A stretch of 64,000 bases of DNA from Eubacterium ramulus ATCC 29099 (lineage in GTDB: Bacteria; Bacillota; Clostridia; Lachnospirales; Lachnospiraceae): NCBI RefSeq assembly GCF_000469345.1, contig NZ_KI271187.1:1-64000 (forward strand), in the 5' to 3' direction. Both the position numbers and the translations under genes were made by a program. Every line of letters starts with the position of its first letter. The stretch's first letter is position 1. This document shows positions 40,738-49,964 of this stretch, in pieces. The notes under the pieces were generated by a model. It had not been told where the DNA came from and searched no databases. It saw only the letters and a program-made list of their open reading frames with translations.

Positions 40738-42793
40738 AAAGATACCTGTTGTGGAAGCCGGTATTAAGGATAAACAATATATGGAACTTTGCAGACAAAA
40801 CTATCTGATGAAGGTACAAAAGGCTACGGTAGCACATAAACGGACTTTAATCCTAAATCTTTATGACGCGGAAAACATTATAAAGGAGCAATATCAGCCG
40901 TTCTGTCGCATCTTTTTTTCTAATAGAGACTTTATTACATATTTTATAAAAGAAAACCGTTGGTCTATAAAAACTTTGGATATCTTGGAAGCTGAAAAGG
41001 GGAAATTTATATCTCAGATTGCGATACGAACATATAAGGAAAAAAGGAGTATTCAACAGTTTTTTCATTGTACAGATGATGCCGTAGACAGTATACAACT
41101 GATACAAATAGAACAGCAGAAAAGAAAAGCAGAAAAGTCGTTAAAAAGAAAAAAAAGAAGTATAAAAGATATAGAGTCTCTATTTCGCAGTGTGAAACCA
41201 GTGACTGGGAGATTTGAAAAATGGCTGGAATACGAGGTGTTAAAAGAAAGTCAATATATTTTCTATCAGTATTCCAGAAGAAAGATGATAGATTGCACAT
41301 GTAGTCATTGTAAATCGGAATATCAATTGGAGAGATCTATACCAAGGCATAACAAAGAATATGTGTGTCCCATTTGCAAGCGGAAATCAATTTTTAAAGC
41401 AAAAGGAAAATCAGGATATTTTTCTGATTATTCAGAAGCAGTTAAAATTGAAAAAGCATCAGATAGAATCATACTACGTCATTTTGAAGTTAGAAAATCT
41501 TATGCTGCGCATGGTACGGGAGAATATACATTATCTTATCATGAAGACTATCGGGCTGTATTTCAGGAAAAATTCCATTTTTATTACCCGGTTTATAGCT
41601 GTTTGGCTCATAAGAATGTATGGAAAGAGAAATATATAGATCCGTATTTTCACTACAGATATCATTTGAATTATACGATAAAAGCATATCAGACGATAAC
41701 CCAAATGCCTGGAATGGTGTATCCATATAATTTGAAAAATGTTTTTAAAGGAACACCATTTGAATATTGCTCCTTAGATTATTTTGTCAAAAATAATCGT
41801 TTTGTAGAGCTGCCGGTTGTATATTATCTGAAGACATATTTAAAATTCCCATTGCTTGAACAGTTCGTGAAGCAGAATATGTTTTATATCGCTTTGGAAT
41901 GCCTATATCAGCTTCCAAACGAATGGGAAGAAACAAAGGAAACGAATACAAGACATTTCTTAGGAATAAATTCACGATATTGCTCTATCCTAAGTAAGTA
42001 TAATATGGGGATAAGAGAATGGGGCGTTTTACAGAAAATGGAAAAACTAAAAATCCATTTGTCGGAACAGGAAATTTTTGCATATTGTAAAATTTTTGAG
42101 AGTAATAGAGATTTCTTGGAATTAAACCAGTATGCATCTATTCGGAAAATTGTGAGTTATCTGGCAAAGCAGATTGAAAAAGAAGAAAAAGGAAAGGCAT
42201 ATAAGTTGTCCGGTGATGTATCTGGTATCAGTCATGCAGAAATGAAATGTTATCAGACGTATATAAGAAGCTGGAAAGATTATATTGAGTGGGCAGAAAA
42301 ATTGGAATATGATCTGAAAAGCCGATACGTTCTGTTTCCAAAAAATTTTAAAGATGTTCACGACAAGACTTTCCGGGAGTATCAAAAACAACAAGATAAG
42401 ATGGAAAGAAAAAAACAGGCAAAAGAAAGAAGAACTGTGAACCAACTTTTGAAGAAAGATATAAAACTACTGGGGAAACAAATTCAGAATCAGGACTATA
42501 TCTTAAAAGTTCCTGGAAATTATCAGGAAATCCAAAAAGAAGGACAGGCGTTAGGACATTGTGTAGGAAGTTATATCCCTCATATTGCCAATCGGGAATG
42601 TGATGTGTATTTTATCCGGAAAAAGACCGATCCGGATAAGCCCTTTTTTACGGTTGACTGGAGAAGAGGGAAGATTGTGCAATGTCAGGGGAAAGGGCGG
42701 ATTCGTTATCCGCAGGAAATGGTAGAATTTGTTCATTATGCAGAAGAAAAATTAAGGCTTCTAAAAGGAGAAGAAGAAAAAAAGGCTGCATAG
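40718..42793 (+). CDS. PcfJ-like protein 2
   Basis: 691 aa, start ATG 40718. The C-terminal part has the PcfJ core ALGHCVGSYIPHIANRE with YFIRKKTDPDKPFFTVDW; a zinc ribbon appears as CTCSHC and CPICKRK. It is clearly related to PcfJ-like 1 but strongly diverged, and lies in the clamp operon rather than with PcfK. Role unknown; possibly a clamp- or transfer-linked paralogue. Confidence 0.7.
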   Translation: MKKALLKKIPVVEAGIKDKQYMELCRQNYLMKVQKATVAHKRTLILNLYDAENIIKEQYQPFCRIFFSNRDFITYFIKENRWSIKTLDILEAEKGKFISQIAIRTYKEKRSIQQFFHCTDDAVDSIQLIQIEQQKRKAEKSLKRKKRSIKDIESLFRSVKPVTGRFEKWLEYEVLKESQYIFYQYSRRKMIDCTCSHCKSEYQLERSIPRHNKEYVCPICKRKSIFKAKGKSGYFSDYSEAVKIEKASDRIILRHFEVRKSYAAHGTGEYTLSYHEDYRAVFQEKFHFYYPVYSCLAHKNVWKEKYIDPYFHYRYHLNYTIKAYQTITQMPGMVYPYNLKNVFKGTPFEYCSLDYFVKNNRFVELPVVYYLKTYLKFPLLEQFVKQNMFYIALECLYQLPNEWEETKETNTRHFLGINSRYCSILSKYNMGIREWGVLQKMEKLKIHLSEQEIFAYCKIFESNRDFLELNQYASIRKIVSYLAKQIEKEEKGKAYKLSGDVSGISHAEMKCYQTYIRSWKDYIEWAEKLEYDLKSRYVLFPKNFKDVHDKTFREYQKQQDKMERKKQAKERRTVNQLLKKDIKLLGKQIQNQDYILKVPGNYQEIQKEGQALGHCVGSYIPHIANRECDVYFIRKKTDPDKPFFTVDWRRGKIVQCQGKGRIRYPQEMVEFVHYAEEKLRLLKGEEEKKAA

Positions 42794-42824
42794 GAATATA
42801 AAAATTTTAAGAGAATAGAAACAC

Positions 42825-42858
42825 AGGCAGAAGGATTAGAACATTCTTCTGCCTTTTC
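42825..42858 (+). terminator. Terminator-like hairpin inside the clamp operon
   Basis: A perfect 9-bp stem AGGCAGAAG/CTTCTGCCT with a 12-base loop, followed by TTTCTT. The next gene starts 25 bases later and has no promoter of its own that I can see. Confidence 0.6.
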
Positions 42859-42882
42859 TTATGAAGAGAAAGGAACAGAGAT

Positions 42883-43857
42883 ATGAATGATGTATTGGAA
42901 AAATTACAACGTGTCAAAATCCAAAATAAGACCAGGCTGTCCAAAGAAGACCAGCAATTTTGTCAGATACAGCAAAAATTATATGACAGTACCAGAAATC
43001 ATTTTTTAAGTATGTTTGTAGATATGGAAACACTGCACCAGCAGGAACTGACCTTTTATGGAAAGGTACAGAAATATGCAGATAGGGTGTACAAACAGAA
43101 CCTGATTTGTATGGATAAAAAGAAACAAATAGAACTGATGGAAAAGGTACATAATCATTTTATCAGAACCATTATTTCCTTCTTTAACCGGAAATATGGT
43201 CTTGCCATACAGAAACATTCGTATGAACGCTATATTTCCCTGCAGGATTCTGCAGAACCCGTATTACATAAGCGGATTTCTTCTTTAACAGAAGAAGAGA
43301 AGCAAATTTATCGGGAAGAAAGGAAGAAATGCTGTAAACAGAAAGAAGAAAATCTTCATGAAGTTTTGTTTGCCAGAATTGAGTATCCGTTGATTTTGGA
43401 TGATATTTTTTCTTATCTGGGCGGTTTTAGTTTTCAGGAGAAAGTGGAGCAGGAGATTAAAACAGATGCAAAAGCAGGAGTGACCTATGCAAAATATAAA
43501 TTGCAAAGTAAAAAACTGTCCATTCAAAACCTGTTATGCAGCAAAACAGATCTTTGGGGAGAATACGAAATCTGTCTGGATAGTGAAAAATATAAAGCAC
43601 TTTTACGGGCATTGACTTTTTTTGACTCCAGTAAAGAACAAGTTTCTATTTATGATGGCTGGCTGGAAAGATTTGTAAGTTTTTCATATAGCGGGAAAAA
43701 AGAGAAAGAAGGGATTTTTGATGAACACCCTGCGCTTGGAAAGAAAGTTGTTAAATTTAAGTATTTTAAAAATGGCAGATGGGATATTGTTTTTGTCAGT
43801 GGTGTACATGCATTGTCTTTTGCCAAAGAGTATCTCGGCTATAAGGAGGCGGCCTAA
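42883..43857 (+). CDS. Element protein, partner of methyltransferase-helicase, unknown
   Basis: 324 aa, RBS AAAGGAAC upstream. Helical N-terminal two thirds, then a C-terminal part with more strands (KKVVKFKYFKNGRWDIVFVSG). No catalytic motif recognised. Its stop overlaps the start of the large methyltransferase-helicase (TAATG), so the two are translationally coupled and may form one complex. Confidence 0.6.
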   Translation: MNDVLEKLQRVKIQNKTRLSKEDQQFCQIQQKLYDSTRNHFLSMFVDMETLHQQELTFYGKVQKYADRVYKQNLICMDKKKQIELMEKVHNHFIRTIISFFNRKYGLAIQKHSYERYISLQDSAEPVLHKRISSLTEEEKQIYREERKKCCKQKEENLHEVLFARIEYPLILDDIFSYLGGFSFQEKVEQEIKTDAKAGVTYAKYKLQSKKLSIQNLLCSKTDLWGEYEICLDSEKYKALLRALTFFDSSKEQVSIYDGWLERFVSFSYSGKKEKEGIFDEHPALGKKVVKFKYFKNGRWDIVFVSGVHALSFAKEYLGYKEAA

Positions 43858-46850
43858 TGGGAAAATACAAAAGAGATAAGGGACTTCAAATACCAATGGA
43901 GCAAAGGCAAAAATTGAATGCGAAAATTCTGTATCTAGTGGAAAACCATGAAGCAGAACTATATGGGATCACACCAGAGGATATTTTTAATGTATATATG
44001 GGAAATGGTGGGCTGCATGGACTGGACAGGAAAGACTTTCAAAATTTTCATGCTTATACAGAAGCGAAAAAAGAAATAGAGCAGGGACAGTTTTTTACAC
44101 CAGCGGAAATATGTGAATTTCTTGTTGCCTGCGTCAAACCGGAACCGAAGGATATAATTTATGATTTGACTTATGGTAAAGGAGATTTTTTTAATTATCT
44201 TCCTACAGAAAGTAATATCTATGGAACAGAAATTGATATGAAAGCGGTGAAGATTGCCCAGTACCTCTACCCGAAGGCAAACCTGCAATATGGCGATATC
44301 CGGCAGTATTCCCCTGTTTTAAGCGGGGATATTGTGTTTGGAAATCCGCCCTTTCATCTGGAATGGGGAACAAAAGAAGCACCGGTATCTTCCCAGATGT
44401 ATTACTGCAAAAAAGCATATCAGGTACTGAAAAACGGGGGTCTTTTGGTTTTGCTGGTCTCGGAAAGTTTCCTTTCAGATGATTTTTCAAATAAAGGGGA
44501 TATTGAAGAAATCAATCACATGTTTAATTTGATTGTACAATTTTCTTTGCCGGCAGATGCATTCAAAGAGTATGGTGTGACATCTTTTCGGACAAAAGCA
44601 ATGATTTTGCAGAAAAAGAGTCAGTATGTAACAGAAAGACCATACACTACAGAGTTGGAAGTTCTGAAGCGGCCACAGGAAATTTATCAAACTTATGTGT
44701 TACCGGTTCTTCAGGAACGAAGAAAAAATGCTGCAAATATTTATTTTGAATGTCAGAATACAGATTTAGAGGCAAAGCAGAAACAGGTATTTCAGGAAAA
44801 AACGGTGAAACTTTTGTTTGATATCAAAAGAAATCGAAATATCGCTCATAAAGCTGGACTGGCAGAAGCGATTTTGCAGAAATACCTGAAGCAGACGAAA
44901 CCGGAGGAACTCTCCTGGCAGGAGTGGGAAAAAATTAAAATACAGCCGGAAGATGTTTTACGGAAATTAAAGGGGATTTTATCTTCTGCGAATAAGACAT
45001 ACAGGAATGAAATCCGGATTGTAAAGACAACTTATGGATTTAAAGAAAAGGATTATCGGGAAAATGGGACCGATATGAATTTGGGTTCTATCAATTCTTT
45101 TGTATTATCCAAAAGAGAAGTTCCTGGATTTGAGCAGTTCTTAAAGAAGAAACGGCGAGAATTTGCATTGCAGGAAACATCTTTTGAGAAAATGAAGCAG
45201 GATGACAAAATTGCAGAATATCTGGAAAATTGGCATGTAACAAGTCAAATGACAGGGGAGGTCAAATATCTGAATGCTGTACAGAAAAAAGAAGTGAATA
45301 AACTGCTGCAGAAACGATACGTTGCCCTACAGTTTTCTATGGGAACTGGAAAAAGCCTTTGTACACTGGCAATGGCGCAGTACAGAATGAAATATAATCC
45401 TGTCCGGAATATATTCATTGTCGGCACAGCCCTGGCAATCAATAATACATGGGAAGAAATATTGGAAGACTATCAGATTGATTTTTACCGTATTCGGAAG
45501 AGGGAGGACATAAAAAGGGTACAGAGAGGACAGATTGTGCTCTTGACTATCAATCTGCTTACGGAATTAAAAAGGGAGATGAAAAAACTGTTACGTATCC
45601 GCTGTCAGAAAGTCATGTTGATTTTTGATGAAAGTGATGCAATTACCAACGGAAGTTCAAAACGTACAAAAGCAATGCTTTCTGTTTTTCGAAAATGCAG
45701 ATATAAAGTGCTGGCAACAGGAACACTGACAAGAAATAACGTGGTAGAAGCAGCACCTCAATTAGAACTGCTTTATAACAACTCTATTCATTATCTGGCA
45801 AAGAATGAATGGATCTACCGATTCAAAAACGGACAGATGGAAAAAAATAGGAACTTCTTTTTGAATCAGCCATTTCCAGCTTATAAAAGAGGGTATGAAC
45901 TGTTTTCTTATTCCTATTTACCAAAGAAGATTACAGTGTTTGGTCTGGAGAAGGCAAATCAGGATATTTATAATGCATCATTTTTAGATGAATTATTAGA
46001 AAAAACAGTCATAACAAAAAATTTTGAAGAAGTGGTAGGAAGGAAAATTTATAAGATTTACCAGGGAACCTGTTCTTTTAGCGAAAGGGAAAAAGAAGTG
46101 TATCGAATAGCAGTAAAAGAGTTTGATAAAATCCGCAGGAAGTATTTTGCAGCTTACGGCAATGCACGAAAGGATTCCATGTTTCGGATTTTGCAGCAAC
46201 TGCTGCTCCTTCTGAAGATATGTGCAGATCCTTCTCTTGCATACGAATACGATAGCAATGAAGTACCTACGAAGGTAAAAAAAGCAATCCGTCTTTTGCA
46301 GATGTGGAAGTATGAGAAGGTTGCGATTGGAGTACGCAGAATAGAAGTGGCAGATTCCTATTACCGATATTTAAAGCAGGCATTTCCAGAAAGGCAGATC
46401 TTTTATATCACAGGGGATAAAGTTCCATGCAAGCAGCGGCAGAGGATTGTAGAAAAACTAAGAAAGACAGAAAATGGGATATTACTTTCTACGCAGCAAA
46501 GCTTGTCAGAATCTATGAATATAGATGATGTGGATAAAATTATCCTACCAGAGCTTCATTACAATCATGCGGCTATGGAACAGTATTATTTTCGGTTTAT
46601 CCGGTATACGTCCAGAAATTTTAAGCAGGTGGTATTTTTAATTTATGAAAATTCCATTGAAGTGAACCTGCTAAAGATGATACTGGCGAAGGAGAAAATT
46701 AACCTGTTTATGAAAAATCAATTGCTAGAAAACGGAGAACTATATGAAAGATTCGGCATCAATCCCCAGATATTTTCCCTTTTGATGACAACCAGTGTGG
46801 ACCAGGAAGGAAAACTTCAGATTCAATGGGGCGAACAGAAGATTAGTTAG
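43857..46850 (+). CDS. N6-adenine DNA methyltransferase fused to SF2 helicase
   Basis: 997 aa. N-terminal methyltransferase: GQFFTPAEICEFLV, SAM motif DLTYGKGDFF and catalytic NPPF at residues 163-166. C-terminal superfamily-2 helicase: Walker A MGTGKS at 495-500, Walker B DESD at 591-594, motif III-like ATGTLTRN and a motif VI-like EQYYFRFIRYTSR. The fusion resembles parts of type I/ISP-like restriction or anti-restriction proteins, but no nuclease domain is visible. It may modify and remodel the element's own DNA. It ends the clamp operon. Confidence 0.75.
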   Translation: MGKYKRDKGLQIPMEQRQKLNAKILYLVENHEAELYGITPEDIFNVYMGNGGLHGLDRKDFQNFHAYTEAKKEIEQGQFFTPAEICEFLVACVKPEPKDIIYDLTYGKGDFFNYLPTESNIYGTEIDMKAVKIAQYLYPKANLQYGDIRQYSPVLSGDIVFGNPPFHLEWGTKEAPVSSQMYYCKKAYQVLKNGGLLVLLVSESFLSDDFSNKGDIEEINHMFNLIVQFSLPADAFKEYGVTSFRTKAMILQKKSQYVTERPYTTELEVLKRPQEIYQTYVLPVLQERRKNAANIYFECQNTDLEAKQKQVFQEKTVKLLFDIKRNRNIAHKAGLAEAILQKYLKQTKPEELSWQEWEKIKIQPEDVLRKLKGILSSANKTYRNEIRIVKTTYGFKEKDYRENGTDMNLGSINSFVLSKREVPGFEQFLKKKRREFALQETSFEKMKQDDKIAEYLENWHVTSQMTGEVKYLNAVQKKEVNKLLQKRYVALQFSMGTGKSLCTLAMAQYRMKYNPVRNIFIVGTALAINNTWEEILEDYQIDFYRIRKREDIKRVQRGQIVLLTINLLTELKREMKKLLRIRCQKVMLIFDESDAITNGSSKRTKAMLSVFRKCRYKVLATGTLTRNNVVEAAPQLELLYNNSIHYLAKNEWIYRFKNGQMEKNRNFFLNQPFPAYKRGYELFSYSYLPKKITVFGLEKANQDIYNASFLDELLEKTVITKNFEEVVGRKIYKIYQGTCSFSEREKEVYRIAVKEFDKIRRKYFAAYGNARKDSMFRILQQLLLLLKICADPSLAYEYDSNEVPTKVKKAIRLLQMWKYEKVAIGVRRIEVADSYYRYLKQAFPERQIFYITGDKVPCKQRQRIVEKLRKTENGILLSTQQSLSESMNIDDVDKIILPELHYNHAAMEQYYFRFIRYTSRNFKQVVFLIYENSIEVNLLKMILAKEKINLFMKNQLLENGELYERFGINPQIFSLLMTTSVDQEGKLQIQWGEQKIS

Positions 46851-46861
46851 TATTTTCTTAT

Positions 46862-47032
46862 TTGACAACAGATATAGATAATCGTAGTTTTATAATAGAA
46901 TTTTTATTTGAAGAAATTCAAATATATTACAGATTTGCTCTGCTAATGACAGAGTATCATAATTTTGGAATTGTTATTCCTATAATTCTTTAGAAAGACA
47001 TCAAACAGATTTAGTTTTGGTGTCTTTTTCTT
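46862..47032 (+). ncRNA. Leader RNA copy 5: promoter, three hairpins and terminator
   Basis: In the 357-base gap before the excisionase-like gene. TTGACA (46862-46867) with TAGTTT (46885-46890) at 17 bases, or TATAAT at 46891 at a poor 23-base distance. Hairpin 1: TATTTGAA/TTCAAATA (46905-46912/46917-46924). Hairpin 2: CTCTG/CAGAG (46938-46942/46950-46954). AATTTTGGAA at 46961-46970. Hairpin 3: GGAAT/ATTCC (46967-46971/46976-46980). Terminator: AAAGACATCAAAC with GTTTTGGTGTCTTT (46994-47006/47014-47027), then T-run. The remaining 175 bases to the gene show nothing further that I recognise. Confidence 0.65.
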
Positions 47033-47207
47033 AAATTTTTCTCAAAATGAATCCAACAGTTGCAAGAACAAATCCTAAATAGCTGAAATTATAGTTCATA
47101 GAATGGCATACAAAGCTTCGAACTTTTGTGTGCTCTTTTGTGAAGTGAGTTTAAGAAACTAGAAACAGGATACATAGATGTCATTTAAATTGGGAAGGAG
47201 GTGGAAT

Positions 47208-47408
47208 ATGGCAGATATGGAGGTTACCAAAAAAGTATATAGCGCGGATGAAATACAAGTGATTTTAGGAATTGGAAGGAGTAAGGTATATGAATTTCTG
47301 GATTCTGTAAATAAAAAGCAGGAACCGTTTCGGGTTATAAAAATAGGAAGAATATATCGGGTGCCTAAGGATTCTTTTGATAGATGGATGAATGGAGAAA
47401 CTATATAG
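47208..47408 (+). CDS. Excisionase-like helix-turn-helix protein
   Basis: 66 aa, start ATG 47208 behind an excellent GGAAGGAGGTGG; an upstream ATG at 47178 has no RBS. It reads YSADEIQVILGIGRSKVYEFLD ... FRVIKIGRIYRVPKDSFDRWM, the winged helix-turn-helix pattern of Xis/AlpA-type factors such as Tn916 Xis. It should bend DNA at the element ends and favour excision. It is followed 15 bases later by the first recombinase. Confidence 0.8.
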   Translation: MADMEVTKKVYSADEIQVILGIGRSKVYEFLDSVNKKQEPFRVIKIGRIYRVPKDSFDRWMNGETI

Positions 47409-47423
47409 AGCAGAGGTGAAAGA

Positions 47424-48617
47424 ATGGTTAAGAAAGTAAAAAAATATCCACATGCATTTTTTGAGAGAAATACCTGGAATCATAGAACAAAAAAATTATT
47501 GCCGGATTATACAATCAAATATGGGAAAAAGGGTGGATTTGAAACAGCTGAAGAAGCAGAAAAAGCGTATCAGGAACATATAAAAGAATTTGATAGGAAG
47601 ATGAATATGACCTTTTTAGAAGTGGATAAAGAGGTAACATTAAAAAACTTCTTACTTTATTGGTATGTGAGTATCTTTTCCGAAAGAGTACAGTCAACTA
47701 CCCGATATTTAGTATCCTATGTGCTATATGGAATGCTATTACCTAATATAGATGAAAAAATAAAATTGAAGTTTGTCAGCACAGATTATTTGAATGAGTT
47801 ATTGGATAAAGTGGCAAAATACTGCAAATCGGCAGGATTCAAAAGCAGGGAAACATTATATATTGCAATGAAAGATGCACAGTTTCTTCGTTTAATAGAT
47901 AATAATCCAGTAAAAGCAACGAAAACATATCCAAGACCCAAAAGAAAGATTACCGTTTTAAATAAAAGTCAGACAAGATGCTTTTTGACAGCCGCAAAAG
48001 AAAGAAATTGGTTTTTAGAGATTATTTTGGGGTTATATTGTGGCCTGAGAAAAGGGGAAATATTAGGACTGAAATTTGACGATTTTGATTTTGAAGAAAG
48101 AACGGTCACAGTTCAAAGACAGTTGGTAGCTGATATAGAAACCAAGGAGGGAACTTATGAAATTATAAAGTATCAGAGTATTTTACGTGATCCAAAAAGC
48201 GAAAGTGGAAAACGCAGATTAAAAGTGCCCGAAATTATATTGGTGGAAGTCGAACGCAGAAAAGATAGAATTCAATTACTGAAGGAAAGAATGGGAGAAG
48301 ACTTTCAAGATCAGAATTTTATTTCTTGTCAGAAAAATGGAAATCCAAGAGGGTTGTGTTCTTTAAATACAGAAATCAGGAGACTATGTGAAAGAAATGG
48401 ATTGCCACATATTACAGTGCATGGATTAAGACATATGTATGCTACAATTCTAGCTGAGAGAGGAGTGCCTTTAACGAAAATATCAGCATTGCTGGGGCAT
48501 CATTCCGTACATACAACATTTGAATTTTACCTGGAAGTAATTGAGGGTGGAAATCAGATTACAGATTTTTTGAATAAGGAATTTCTAGCAGAGGAGGCAG
48601 CGTATGGATCTAAATAA
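47424..48617 (+). CDS. Tyrosine recombinase/integrase 1
   Basis: 397 aa. Catalytic residues of the phage-integrase family are visible: Arg209 (CGLRKGEI), His333 and Arg336 (HGLRH), His360 (LGHHS) and Tyr369 (FEFYLEV). The N-terminal part includes an arm-type DNA-binding region. It should integrate and excise the element at attachment sites. Its end overlaps the next recombinase gene by 14 bases. Confidence 0.88.
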   Translation: MVKKVKKYPHAFFERNTWNHRTKKLLPDYTIKYGKKGGFETAEEAEKAYQEHIKEFDRKMNMTFLEVDKEVTLKNFLLYWYVSIFSERVQSTTRYLVSYVLYGMLLPNIDEKIKLKFVSTDYLNELLDKVAKYCKSAGFKSRETLYIAMKDAQFLRLIDNNPVKATKTYPRPKRKITVLNKSQTRCFLTAAKERNWFLEIILGLYCGLRKGEILGLKFDDFDFEERTVTVQRQLVADIETKEGTYEIIKYQSILRDPKSESGKRRLKVPEIILVEVERRKDRIQLLKERMGEDFQDQNFISCQKNGNPRGLCSLNTEIRRLCERNGLPHITVHGLRHMYATILAERGVPLTKISALLGHHSVHTTFEFYLEVIEGGNQITDFLNKEFLAEEAAYGSK

Positions 48618-49899
48618 AATAAAACTCAGAGCGTATGTAGATTATCGTGTTGGCAATGTGATAAAAATTAAAGGAAAGTTTGGATTTCGTGTAACTGTGA
48701 TATTTGATGATATGGAAGAAAAGGAATCCCAACATTCTGGTTTTGCAAAGAAAGAAGAGGCAGAAAAAGAAAGAAATCATGTAATTGCTCAATTACACGA
48801 TAAGAAATATGTTGTTTATAAAAATATAAAAGTGGAAGAGCTACTGACGTATTGGTTGGAAAATATTATAAGAAGCAAGGAAGGTGTAAGTGCTTGTACT
48901 TACAATACTTATAAAAATTGTATTGAAAAGCACATTATTCCAGAATTGGGAAAATTAACTTTAGTAAAGTTAAATCAGGGGCACATTTCAAAATTGTATA
49001 AAAAGTTGGTTGAAAAATATAGTTCCATTCCAAGAATAGCTAAGCCGATTTTGAATACCTCATTAGAATTTGCACTTTCTAAAAATTTGATTACATATAA
49101 TCCGGCGGAGGGATTAAATCTTCCTAAAGGTGCGAAAAAGGTTCCATACCATGAAATCGTAATTGATGAATCAAAAACGTACGCGTTGGAGCAGGTAAAG
49201 CATTTAATAAAAGTAGCAAAAGATACACGTATTTATCTGTATATATTATTTGCACTCTTAATGGGATTAAGGAAAAGTGAAATCAGTGGAATAAAGTACA
49301 CAGATATAGATTATGAAAATCGCACATTAAAAATAGAACGGCAATTAGGAAGAAGTTTAGAGGTAGACGAAAATGAAATAGCACCAAAGACACGAACAAA
49401 GCAGGAAATTGATGTGAAGACACCTGCAAGTAATCGTGTGGAGAAAATTCCTAATTTTTTATTTAGCGAAATACTAGAAGAAAGGAAAAAATATGAGAAA
49501 AACCGAAGCAGGAGACAGCATGGAAGATGGGTATTTCAAGATATGGATTACATTTGTTGTTCTAGTTATGGAAGACCAAGATCTACCACATACATATATA
49601 CCCATTATAAAAAACTAATAGAAGAAGCAGGATTGCCATATATACGATTTCATGATTTACGTCATACGTATACCACATTATTAATGAAGAATGATATCAA
49701 TCAAAAGGCAATAGCAGCGTCGTTAGGACATTCCAAATCGATTATTACATTTGATGTCTATACAGACAAGCAGGCATTAATAGAAGGAGGGGTAGAGGAG
49801 ATTGATGCATTTATAGATGAAGTGCATCCATATGATAGTGAAGATATTCAAATACTAAAAGAAAAATATGGAAAGAAAGTTCTGCATAGATTGGCTTAA
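48604..49899 (+). CDS. Tyrosine recombinase/integrase 2
   Basis: 431 aa with a full catalytic set: Arg223 (MGLRKSEI), His350 and Arg353 (HDLRH), His376 (LGHSKS) and Tyr386 (FDVYTDK). RBS GAGGAGG at 48591-48597. It is clearly a separate, diverged recombinase, not a frameshifted half of the first one, since each has its own complete active site. The two may work as a pair or one may be the remnant of another insertion. Confidence 0.88.
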   Translation: MDLNKIKLRAYVDYRVGNVIKIKGKFGFRVTVIFDDMEEKESQHSGFAKKEEAEKERNHVIAQLHDKKYVVYKNIKVEELLTYWLENIIRSKEGVSACTYNTYKNCIEKHIIPELGKLTLVKLNQGHISKLYKKLVEKYSSIPRIAKPILNTSLEFALSKNLITYNPAEGLNLPKGAKKVPYHEIVIDESKTYALEQVKHLIKVAKDTRIYLYILFALLMGLRKSEISGIKYTDIDYENRTLKIERQLGRSLEVDENEIAPKTRTKQEIDVKTPASNRVEKIPNFLFSEILEERKKYEKNRSRRQHGRWVFQDMDYICCSSYGRPRSTTYIYTHYKKLIEEAGLPYIRFHDLRHTYTTLLMKNDINQKAIAASLGHSKSIITFDVYTDKQALIEGGVEEIDAFIDEVHPYDSEDIQILKEKYGKKVLHRLA

Positions 49900-49921
49900 T
49901 CTATATGGGAAATCAATAGAA

Positions 49922-49964
49922 AAGGGTATACTGCAGGTTATTTGCTGTATGCTCTTTTTTTTAC
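49922..49964 (+). terminator. Terminator after the recombinase genes (near element right end)
   Basis: AGGGTATACTGCAG pairs with TTGCTGTATGCTCT in a 14-position stem containing one mismatch and several G-U pairs, followed by eight T. The element's right end should lie between here and the uvrB promoter. Confidence 0.7.

Noticed and set aside
46891-46896. Perfect TATAAT in leader 5 as the -10 box
   Set aside because: It lies 23 bases from the TTGACA, too far; TAGTTT at 17 bases fits better, though I cannot exclude an independent extended promoter.
48604-49899. Second recombinase as a frameshifted part of the first
   Set aside because: Each protein has its own complete catalytic set and its own RBS, so they are two genes.
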